NCBI GenBank assembly: GCA_029939875.1
Contig: JAOZSC010000143.1
Location: 1 to 6,789 of the forward strand
Reading direction: 5' to 3'
Origin: Desulfobacterales bacterium
Lineage (GTDB): Bacteria; Desulfobacterota; Desulfobacteria; Desulfobacterales; JAFDCJ01
DNA length: 6,789 bases
In this document: positions 1 through 5,725 of the stretch, in pieces
How positions within the stretch are numbered: the first letter of the stretch is position 1
How the letters are laid out: every line of letters begins with the position of its first letter
Program-made: the position numbers and the translations under genes
Notes under the pieces: generated by a model
Told to the model about the DNA's origin: nothing
What the model saw: only the letters and a program-made list of their open reading frames with translations
Databases searched by the model: none

Positions 1-332
1 TCTTACGAGGTGTGGACGGCATCGTTTTTGTCGCTGATGCCATGGCGGTTCGAAGGGAGAAAAATATTCTTTCCCTGAAAAACTTGCAGGAAAATCTTGC
101 CGCCTATAAAAAAAGCATCTTTAGAATTCCAAGTGTGCTGCAGTACAACAAAATGGATCTCAGAGAGCAGGGCATTCCCCTTTTACCGGTTAAAACCCTC
201 GAAAGGGATCTCAATAGTCAGTTAAAAATCCCATCCTTTGCCGCCAGTGCCGTTTTGGGGACAAATGTGGTTGCCACATTGAAACGCATCATTTCGCTGA
301 CCGTGGTTTCCATTAAAAAAGATTTAAGATAG
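1..332 (+). CDS. mglA: MglA-like small Ras-type GTPase, C-terminal part (5' end outside window)
   Basis: The frame is open from base 3 and gives 109 residues to a TAG at 330-332; the N-terminus with the P-loop is outside the window. The visible part starts LRGVDGIVFVADA, matching the strand after the switch II region in MglA. It continues with a helix (SLKNLQENLAAY) and the guanine-specificity motif NKxD as QYNKMDL, and it ends with the C-terminal helix expected of this family. Myxococcus MglA is about 195 residues, so a little over half is present. MglA-GTP marks the leading cell pole and switches on gliding and type IV pilus machinery; MglB, a roadblock protein, is its GTPase-activating partner. 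A roadblock gene and a PilB-type ATPase downstream on the same strand support the same job here. Family call is firm; polar function in this organism is inferred. Confidence 0.88.
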   Translation, partial: LRGVDGIVFVADAMAVRREKNILSLKNLQENLAAYKKSIFRIPSVLQYNKMDLREQGIPLLPVKTLERDLNSQLKIPSFAASAVLGTNVVATLKRIISLTVVSIKKDLR

Positions 333-336
333 GAGG
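331..336 (+). promoter_or_regulatory. Ribosome binding site deciding a TTG start
   Basis: AGGAGG is a perfect Shine-Dalgarno core. It overlaps the stop codon of the GTPase gene and lies 7 nt ahead of TTG at 344. This supports TTG as the true start of the next gene and suggests translational coupling. Confidence 0.8.
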
Positions 337-343
337 CAACAAA

Positions 344-1066
344 TTGACCGATTCAACAGATGGTGATATCCTCGGCACCGAGCTTGAAAGCCGCCTGGAC
401 GATCTCTTCGGTGAAGAAGATGCCGCTGCGAGCGACTCCGATGACCGGGATCCGGCAAAGAGTTATCCACTGGCGGAGCTGAAAAATCTGGTGCTCTCCA
501 TTGACTGGGAAATCACCGACGAGGTTTTGAAAAAATTTTTGCAGCAGATAAAGGATTTGAAGCTAACCTACGAGCACGATAAAATTGTCGTCACCTTTCT
601 TCAAATCTTAAATTCTCTCGGCGGTTACATCAAAACAAATCGGGGCAATGCCCATCCCAAAACGTTCAAGACCCTTAACGCGGTTTTTGCCCACCTGGAC
701 AAGGTGGTGCTTTCCAAGGATATGACGGACAGGGAAAGGAAAAAAATGCTGCGGGCCGCGATGAACAGTTACCAGAAATTACGGGTGCAGATTTCGGCCC
801 GAAAAGCTTCCGCCCGGCGCAAAACCAAAGCCGACACTTCGATAACCCTCCGGGCGGAAACGCCGGCAGAGACACCGAAAGCTGATGCCGATCGGCAGCC
901 GATTGTTCCATCTTCGGAGGCCATCGAGGAAGAAGTGCCGATCACCGAAGAGCGCGGTGCTTCCATTGAATCTCTATCGCAAGCAGTAGAAGAAATCAAA
1001 GCATACATTCATACCGAGATCGAAGAATTAAAGAAGCGAATTGAACTGTTGGATCAGGGGCAATAA
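344..1066 (+). CDS. Conserved-looking protein of unknown function, helical core plus C-terminal coiled coil
   Basis: 240 residues from a TTG start set by AGGAGG 7 nt upstream and 11 bp after the GTPase stop. I recognise no named family. Residues 1-40 are acidic and contain LDDLFGEE. Residues 42-148 look like a compact all-helical domain (LKNLVLSIDWEITDE, then FLQILNSLGGYI). Residues 149-204 are a charged, Ala/Pro/Glu-rich linker. Residues about 205-238 have heptad-like spacing of hydrophobics typical of a coiled coil (AVEEIKAYIHTEIEELKKRI). There is no signal peptide or membrane segment, so it is probably cytoplasmic. Tight coupling to the GTPase gene suggests it works with the polarity switch, perhaps as an effector or adaptor, but that is inference from position only. 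Confidence 0.75.
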   Translation: MTDSTDGDILGTELESRLDDLFGEEDAAASDSDDRDPAKSYPLAELKNLVLSIDWEITDEVLKKFLQQIKDLKLTYEHDKIVVTFLQILNSLGGYIKTNRGNAHPKTFKTLNAVFAHLDKVVLSKDMTDRERKKMLRAAMNSYQKLRVQISARKASARRKTKADTSITLRAETPAETPKADADRQPIVPSSEAIEEEVPITEERGASIESLSQAVEEIKAYIHTEIEELKKRIELLDQGQ

Positions 1067-1240
1067 CCTGGATTGACCTTACTGTTGCAACGTTGAGGTT
1101 GACGTTACACGGTAGACCCGTGAGCAAGTAGGGATGGCTCCGCGTTGAGGGGTCTCAAACGTTATTTCGGCTATGACCTGTTGCACTTTCCCAGTGATCA
1201 AGCGGCGGAACTGGTGGACAAACTGGCCCGGAAGGAGTAG
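1063..1240 (+). pseudogene. Small gene remnant of about 59 codons, frameshifted and lacking a start codon
   Basis: Two protein-like segments lie in different frames between the stop of the 240-residue gene and the zinc-ribbon gene. From 1063 one frame reads ATA then TWIDLTVATLRLTLHGRPVSK and stops at TAG 1129-1131. Another frame, open from 1124, reads LRGLKRYFGYDLLHFPSDQ through LVDKLARKE to TAG 1238-1240. Joined by a one-base frame correction somewhere around 1117-1145, they would make a protein of about 59 residues filling the gap exactly. The first codon is ATA; a G at 1065 would give ATG in a TGA/ATG-type overlap with the preceding stop. The second stop sits inside the next gene's Shine-Dalgarno spacing, as expected for a real gene end. 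The family is not recognised. Either decay or a sequencing error would explain this; a separate 31-residue ORF from TTG 1145 is a weaker alternative. Confidence 0.5.
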
Positions 1241-1245
1241 AGCAT

Positions 1246-1669
1246 ATGATTGTTTTCTGTGAGGAGTGTGGGAAAAAATATCGAATCGATCCGGCCAAAA
1301 TAAAAGGAACGGCGGCCAGTTTTAAATGCCGCTCTTGTTCTCATCGTATCGTGGTGCCAAAACCACCGCCACCGGAATCGCAGCCGCAAACCCCGCCAGC
1401 TCCGAGCATTGAGCAGGTCACCACCACCACCATCGAACGACTGCGAAGGCGTCGATAGAGAACCGGATGCAATTTATTGCCGGCCTGCCGGCATGGTCCG
1501 AAACTTATGCCCGGGAACTGAAAAAGTTCGATATTACTCTCTAACAATGGCCAATTTATCGTCCATCAGTGATTACGGCATTTCAGCCATGGAATATGGG
1601 GCCGGCGTCAAGATTGTCGATATCGACAAGGCCTCCTGGAGCAAAAAGATGGAGAACGCCCATGATTAA
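1246..1669 (+). pseudogene. MJ0042-type zinc-ribbon protein gene, reading frame disrupted
   Basis: ATG 1246 has AAGGAG at 1232-1237, 8 nt upstream. The first 40 residues are a zinc ribbon with C5xxC8 and C28xxC31 (FCEECGKKYRID, FKCRSCSHRI), followed by a Pro-rich linker. This frame ends at TAG 1456-1458 as IERLRRRR, giving 70 residues. Protein-like coding then appears in a second frame at about 1458-1541 (MQFIAGLPAWSETYARELKK) and in a third at about 1571-1669 (DYGISAMEYGAGVKIVDIDK), ending at TAA 1667-1669 and overlapping the response-regulator start by 8 bp. A short piece in the zinc-ribbon frame (SNNGQFIVHQ, 1540-1569) may bridge these two. Related deltaproteobacterial zinc-ribbon proteins that I recall carry long membrane sensor/HAMP regions and some end in a similar Arg-rich tail, so an internal deletion plus a second broken gene is an alternative. 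The zinc ribbon is certain; one gene versus two is not. Confidence 0.55.
1651..1654 (+). promoter_or_regulatory. Ribosome binding site for the response regulator
   Basis: GGAG lies 7 nt ahead of ATG 1662, the position where receiver-domain homology begins. This favours 1662 over the in-frame upstream ATG at 1569. Confidence 0.65.
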
Positions 1670-2696
1670 AAATGTCCTGCTGGTGGATGATGACCGCGAA
1701 ATGCTGTTGGCCCTGAGGGAAGGATTCGAAAAGTATCGGAATTCATTCTCGGTATCGCTGGCCCTCAATGGAGTTGGAGCTGTTGAAAGTTTAAGAAAAA
1801 ATGTCACCTCCCTGGTAGTCACCGATCTAAAAATGCCCAGAATGGACGGTTTCGAACTTCTGGCACACATTATGCGATATTATCCGGACATCCCGGTTAT
1901 TATCATTACCGGTTACAGCACGGCTGAAATGGAGCAGCAGGCCAGAGAAAGTGGTGCCGTCGGTTACATTGCCAAACCATTTCTGATTGAAAACCTGGCT
2001 CGGCAGATAATGGAGATGCTGCGAAAAGAGACCGAGGGCGGAACACTGCACAACGTGTCTTCGGGAATGTTTCTTCAGCTGATAGAAATGGAACAAAAGA
2101 CCTGCACGATCCGTCTGGAGGATAAGTCCACGGGACAAAAGGGCATTTTGTTTTTTAACGGGGGAGAACTGCTGGATGTTCGGGTAAATGACCTGAAGGG
2201 TGAAGAGGCGGCTTATGAAATTTTTTCATGGGATCAGGTCAATCTTTCAATTCAGAACGGCTGTCCCATGCAGAAAAAAAGAATTTATAGCGGAATGCAG
2301 CAGCTAATCCTGGAAACGGCGCGGCGCAAAGATGAAAAAGACGCTGCTGAAGCAGCGGATCCCGTGGCGCTGGCAAGAACGCAGTCAGCAGTGGAAAATG
2401 TGCCGGCTTTTGAATCCGATCCGGGCGCATTTATCAAGACCGTCAAGGAAAAAATCGAATGCGAGCTGGGTCCCGCCTGCGGCCTGGAGGATGTTTATCA
2501 GGACGATTCATGGGACAGCCGGGTGTCACACATGGCCCGGGCCGGTGAGTTTTTTCACATCGGCAACCTGGTTCAGGGCTATGTCGACAAGGCAGAGAGC
2601 AGCGATTACATCTTACTGCCAGGGGGAAAAACCATTGTACTGGCGGTAAATCCCAGATGTCCACGGGATAAAATTTTGCAGGTTTTGTCCGAATAA
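1662..2696 (+). CDS. Response regulator: receiver + DUF4388/PATAN-like domain + unassigned C-terminal domain
   Basis: 344 residues. Residues 1-120 are a complete CheY-like receiver: acidic pair D9/D10 in LLVDDD, phosphoacceptor D55 in VVTDLKMP, T83 in IIITGYS and K105 in IAKPF, so it should be phosphorylatable by a histidine kinase that is not in the window. Residues about 127-225 fit DUF4388/PATAN (GMFLQLIEMEQKTCTIRLE, then GILFFNGGELLDVRV, then EEAAYEIFSW), a domain often found in deltaproteobacterial signalling proteins. A linker of about 30 residues leads to 255-344, which I cannot assign; its ending (KTIVLAVNPRCPRDKILQVL) has a strand-helix look reminiscent of roadblock folds. No helix-turn-helix, GGDEF or kinase motif is visible, so output is probably by protein contact. 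The in-frame ATG at 1569 would add 31 residues with no receiver character and was not used. It overlaps the preceding disrupted gene by 8 bp. Confidence 0.88.
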   Translation: MIKNVLLVDDDREMLLALREGFEKYRNSFSVSLALNGVGAVESLRKNVTSLVVTDLKMPRMDGFELLAHIMRYYPDIPVIIITGYSTAEMEQQARESGAVGYIAKPFLIENLARQIMEMLRKETEGGTLHNVSSGMFLQLIEMEQKTCTIRLEDKSTGQKGILFFNGGELLDVRVNDLKGEEAAYEIFSWDQVNLSIQNGCPMQKKRIYSGMQQLILETARRKDEKDAAEAADPVALARTQSAVENVPAFESDPGAFIKTVKEKIECELGPACGLEDVYQDDSWDSRVSHMARAGEFFHIGNLVQGYVDKAESSDYILLPGGKTIVLAVNPRCPRDKILQVLSE

Positions 2697-2715
2697 CCTG
2701 CACATGTTGTGCAGG
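2677..2715 (+). promoter_or_regulatory. Three-arm inverted repeat allowing two mutually exclusive hairpins
   Basis: TGCAGGTT (2677-2684) is perfectly complementary to AACCTGCA (2695-2702), a stem of 8 bp with a 10-nt loop. The same middle arm, as CCTGCAC (2697-2703), is perfectly complementary to GTGCAGG (2709-2715), a stem of 7 bp with a 5-nt loop. Only one can form at a time. The structure spans the regulator stop codon and starts the spacer before the roadblock gene. There is no T-tract after it, so a plain intrinsic terminator is unlikely; attenuation, RNA processing or coupling to translation of the regulator's last codons are possible. The pairing is seen directly; function is inferred. 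Confidence 0.45.
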
Positions 2716-2771
2716 AAAGTATATTCAGTTATCGGGTACTATCCGGCTCGTCTAAGTTGGGTGTAAGGTTT

Positions 2772-3134
2772 ATGGCGACAAATGATATGCGAGAACTGTT
2801 CAATGACATACTGAGCATGCAAGGCGTCAAAGGCGTTATGATATTTGCTTTTGCCGGTGATCTTGTTTTCCAGCAATTTAACCATGAACCGGCTGAAGAT
2901 CCTCGAACCCGGGACTGGAGCCTGTTTATTGAATCGCTGGCCGGCAACCGGGAAACAGATCTGGTGTTTGAAAAGGGCCGGCTTTATATTCGCAGAACGG
3001 ATATCGGTTATCTGGTGGTCTTGATGGGACTTTTTGTTCCGATTTCCATGGTGCGACTCAACTGCGACATTGTGTTGCCGGCATTAAAGCCCGCAAAACC
3101 CTCCAAAGGGATCCGGCGCTTTTTTAAAAAATAA
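2772..3134 (+). CDS. Roadblock/LC7-like small protein, MglB-like
   Basis: 120 residues from ATG 2772. The order of elements fits a roadblock/LC7 fold: a first helix (MRELFNDILSMQGV), a strand pair (KGVMIFAFAGDLVFQQF), a second helix (WSLFIESLAG), three strands (TDLVFEKGRLYIRR, GYLVVLMGLFVP) and a final helix (SMVRLNCDIVLPAL), then a basic tail KGIRRFFKK. Roadblock proteins dimerise and act on small Ras-like GTPases; MglB is the GTPase-activating partner of MglA, so this is a natural partner for the GTPase at the left edge. Whether it activates hydrolysis, or another roadblock gene lies upstream of the window, cannot be seen. GTG 2709 is in frame but sits inside a hairpin, and residues from there look unlike the family; a modest TAAGG lies just ahead of 2772. 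It may alternatively be a roadblock protein with a different partner. Confidence 0.72.
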   Translation: MATNDMRELFNDILSMQGVKGVMIFAFAGDLVFQQFNHEPAEDPRTRDWSLFIESLAGNRETDLVFEKGRLYIRRTDIGYLVVLMGLFVPISMVRLNCDIVLPALKPAKPSKGIRRFFKK

Positions 3135-3143
3135 CTCCAGCGT

Positions 3144-3168
3144 CCGCTGACAGGTCGGTTGTCAGCGG
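3144..3168 (+). promoter_or_regulatory. Perfect 9-bp hairpin ahead of the ATPase gene
   Basis: CCGCTGACA (3144-3152) and TGTCAGCGG (3160-3168) are perfect reverse complements around a 7-nt loop. The hairpin starts 10 bp after the roadblock stop. No T-tract follows, so it may be a weak terminator, a processing or stability element, or a protein-binding dyad. It contains the in-frame TTG 3159, an argument against that codon as the start of the downstream gene. Confidence 0.45.
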
Positions 3169-3227
3169 TGGCGCATAAGACCAATCGGCACCGGTGGCCG
3201 GAGACTGTGAAAGGTATATTTGTCACG

Positions 3228-5594
3228 ATGAGAACCGATATCGAGACCAGGATTAATGAAGCGGAAGTTTGCCGATCCATGGGTCTTTACGGCGATTCAT
3301 TGAGTATCTACGAGAGCATATTAGCCATTGTTTCTCCCCAAGAGACCCAGGTTCAGGATAAAATCCAGAAACGCATCAATCTGTTGCGAAAAGAGATTGA
3401 GAAGCTGGACAAAGTCCAGACACCCGGGATTTCCGCTAAAGAGCTTTCCGTGTTTAAAAAAACGTTTTCCGGCCGGGGCGATGTTTTCTCAATTTTCGAT
3501 GGTGCGTCTGCGTTCAAGGAAATGGGGCTGTATGCCGAGGCGGTTGCAGAGTACGCCAAAATGCTGACGCTCGACTATCCAAAGAAAAAAATTATTCCTC
3601 CGATGGCCGAAAGTCTACTGAAAGCCAATTCGCCGGACAAAGCGGTAAAAGAATTCGACAAGCTGGTTGAAAAGAAAAAACTGGCCAAAAAAGAAAGTTC
3701 CCAGGTCAAATTTCTACTCGGCCAGGAGATGGAAAAACGGGATCATCGGGACCAGGCCCATGATCTTTATGAAGCCGCTTTAAAGATGAATCCTTCGGAC
3801 GGTGAAATAAAAAAGCGACTGAATTCCATTACGGCAACGTTTGCTTCGGGCTCAAAATACGACTACCTGCTCAGAGAAAAAATGGTTACCACCGACAAAC
3901 TGCAGCAAGCTTTCGCCCTGTCGAAAAAAATGAGAAAAAGCGTTGAATTTGTTCTTGTCGAGTATATGCATATCAAAAAAGATGCTATCGGCAAGTCGTT
4001 TTCACTGTTTTATGGCTGTCCGTTTAGGGCCTTTGACCCCTCCCTGCCCATACCGGCTGAACTGCTGGCCAATCTCAAGAAGGCATTTTTGCTCAATGAA
4101 ATCTGGATTCCGTTGAGCTGGGACAAAAATACTGTGGAAGTCCTGGTGGATGATCCGCGGGATCTGAACAAGACCGATAACATCAAAACGCTGATGAAAA
4201 CCGGGGAGATCAATTTTTCGGTGGCTATCCGTGAGGACATTCAGGAGTTCATCCGGCATTTCTTTGATAAAAACCGGCAAACGAGTGAAATCCAGACATC
4301 CGATGATGTGCTCAATGATTTTGATCTTATACCGGATGTAACTTTTGAAGAAGAAGATGATGATGAACACGATTTTGACGAGGCGGATGAGACCTCTAGC
4401 CAGGTGGTCAAACTGGTGGATCAGGCCATCATTGCCGCCTATCGAAAAAATGCTTCCGATATTCATATCGAACCGTCGCCGATCACCAAGGCCACCACCA
4501 TCCGTTTCCGACTGGACGGTGTCTGCCAGGAGTATATGAAAGTTCCCAATTCCATGGTGCGCGGCATTATTTCAAGGATCAAAATCATGTCCAACCTGGA
4601 TATCGCCGAAAGAAGACTACCCCAGGACGGCAAGATCAAATTCCGGCGTAAAGGTGTGCCTGCGTTTGAGCTGCGGGTGGCAACGTTGCCGACTGCCGGT
4701 GGATTCGAAGACGTGGTTTTGCGGATTTTGGCCTCGGCTGGTGCCATGGCGATGGACGAAATGGGGCTGACCGAGCGCAACCTGTCGGTAATGAAAAATA
4801 TTATTGCCAAGCCCTATGGCCTCATCCTGGCGGTGGGACCCACCGGCTCCGGAAAGACAACCTCCCTGCATGCCATCCTCGGGCACATCAACACACCCGG
4901 CATCAAGATCTGGACAGCAGAGGACCCCATAGAAATCACCCAGGCCGGGCTAAGGCAGACGGAAGTCAAACCGAAAATCGGACTTGATTTTGCCCGCATG
5001 ATGCGTGCGTTTTTGCGGGCGGATCCGGATGTTATCATGATTGGTGAAATGCGTGATGAGGAAACCGCTTCCATCGGTATCGAAGCATCGCTGACGGGGC
5101 ATCTGGTGTTCTCCACCCTGCATACCAACAGTGCTCCGGAAACCATTACCCGTTTGCTGGACATGGGACTGAATCCGCTTAATTTCTCGGATGCTTTTCT
5201 GGGCGTACTGGCCCAGCGGCTGACACGCAGACTGTGCACCAATTGCCGTGAAGAGGCGCCTTTGACCGAGGATGACTTTGAGATGTTGGTCTCTGAATAT
5301 GGCCCTAAATATTTCGGCCGTACCGGCATCGAGTACGACCCGGATATGGTCAAATATAAACTGGCGGGTTGTGAAAACTGTTCCGGGACCGGGTATCGCG
5401 GACGGATGGGAATCCACGAATTAATGGAAGGTACTGACAAAATTAAATTGATGATAAAAAAGCAGGCCAATACGGAGCAGATCCTGGAGCAGGCCTTGAA
5501 AGAAGGTATGAGCACCCTGAAACAGGACGGCCTGCTGAAGGTGTTTCAGGGGACTACTGATATAACCGAAGTCCGGCGCGTGTGTATAAATTAA
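3228..5594 (+). CDS. PilB/GspE-family assembly ATPase with N-terminal TPR-like region
   Basis: 788 residues from ATG 3228, against roughly 560-570 for ordinary PilB. Residues 1-200 contain helical hairpins of TPR type (AEVCRSMGLYGDSLSIYESIL, SAFKEMGLYAEAVAEYAKML, DQAHDLYEAALKMNPSDGE). About 207-345 resembles the T2SSE N-terminal/MshEN domain (DYLLREKMVTTDKLQQA). Residues 366-388 are a strongly acidic linker. The rest is the secretion ATPase: Asp box D411IHIE, Walker A GPTGSGKT at 537-544, Walker B region DPDVIMIGEMRD at 599-610 with E607, His box (GHLVFSTLHTN), and a zinc-type tetracysteine C670xxC673...C715xxC718. All catalytic motifs are intact, so it should power pilin or pseudopilin assembly from the cytoplasmic side of the inner membrane; the tetracysteine favours an assembly motor over a retraction PilT. 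Starts at GTG 3207 or TTG 3159 are possible but less likely. Its position beside polarity genes suggests MglA-linked control. Confidence 0.87.
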   Translation: MRTDIETRINEAEVCRSMGLYGDSLSIYESILAIVSPQETQVQDKIQKRINLLRKEIEKLDKVQTPGISAKELSVFKKTFSGRGDVFSIFDGASAFKEMGLYAEAVAEYAKMLTLDYPKKKIIPPMAESLLKANSPDKAVKEFDKLVEKKKLAKKESSQVKFLLGQEMEKRDHRDQAHDLYEAALKMNPSDGEIKKRLNSITATFASGSKYDYLLREKMVTTDKLQQAFALSKKMRKSVEFVLVEYMHIKKDAIGKSFSLFYGCPFRAFDPSLPIPAELLANLKKAFLLNEIWIPLSWDKNTVEVLVDDPRDLNKTDNIKTLMKTGEINFSVAIREDIQEFIRHFFDKNRQTSEIQTSDDVLNDFDLIPDVTFEEEDDDEHDFDEADETSSQVVKLVDQAIIAAYRKNASDIHIEPSPITKATTIRFRLDGVCQEYMKVPNSMVRGIISRIKIMSNLDIAERRLPQDGKIKFRRKGVPAFELRVATLPTAGGFEDVVLRILASAGAMAMDEMGLTERNLSVMKNIIAKPYGLILAVGPTGSGKTTSLHAILGHINTPGIKIWTAEDPIEITQAGLRQTEVKPKIGLDFARMMRAFLRADPDVIMIGEMRDEETASIGIEASLTGHLVFSTLHTNSAPETITRLLDMGLNPLNFSDAFLGVLAQRLTRRLCTNCREEAPLTEDDFEMLVSEYGPKYFGRTGIEYDPDMVKYKLAGCENCSGTGYRGRMGIHELMEGTDKIKLMIKKQANTEQILEQALKEGMSTLKQDGLLKVFQGTTDITEVRRVCIN

Positions 5595-5725
5595 AAAAAG
5601 GTACAGGGTTCAGGGGTGCATTCCGCGCGGGAAATATGTATCGCACGGCGCATAGGGCATAGCGAACCAGGGCATTTCATTATTCACTATTCGTGGATGG
5701 GCCACAAATTGTTTTTCATTTCCTG
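5595..5725 (+). other. Intergenic spacer without clear terminator or promoter
   Basis: The sequence has an A-rich start, a GGGTTCAGGGG stretch, a near-palindrome around CCGCGCGG (5623-5630) and two copies of CATAG (5651, 5659). None forms a convincing GC-rich hairpin followed by T residues, and no paired -35/-10 boxes were seen. It separates the ATPase gene from the rRNA methyltransferase gene. Confidence 0.5.

Noticed and set aside
1073..1125. Sigma-70 promoter suggested by TTGACC and TTGACG
   Set aside because: No -10-like hexamer lies about 17 bp after either box, and the stretch reads as coding.
1089..1163. c-di-GMP (GEMM) or other known riboswitch
   Set aside because: No GEMM-type core or other riboswitch core was recognised, and no expression platform follows.
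1419..1433. Five-histidine run in one frame at the CAC repeats
   Set aside because: It follows a stop codon directly and comes from an ACC repeat read out of frame; the zinc-ribbon frame reads Thr there.
1569..1661. N-terminal extension of the response regulator from ATG 1569
   Set aside because: The added 31 residues show no receiver character, and this stretch reads better in another frame. ATG 1662 has a Shine-Dalgarno and begins exactly at the receiver fold.
2737..2742. TACTAT as a -10 box ahead of the roadblock gene
   Set aside because: There is nothing like a -35 box at the right distance, so a promoter is not supported.
2709..2771. GTG 2709 as start of the roadblock gene
   Set aside because: It lies inside a hairpin arm, and the extra 21 residues do not resemble the start of the family. 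ATG 2772 fits the first helix better.
3159..3227. TTG 3159 as start of the ATPase gene
   Set aside because: The codon overlaps the loop and arm of a perfect hairpin and has no ribosome binding site; the first natural-looking TPR helix follows ATG 3228.
4814..5515. Long antisense open frame of 233 codons opposite the ATPase gene
   Set aside because: It is a shadow of the strongly conserved ATPase domain; its translation shows no domain or natural composition.
5606..5663. Terminator or dispersed repeat after the ATPase gene
   Set aside because: The possible GGTTC/GAACC pairing is only 5 bp, far apart and lacks a T-tract; the CATAG copies are too short to call a repeat.
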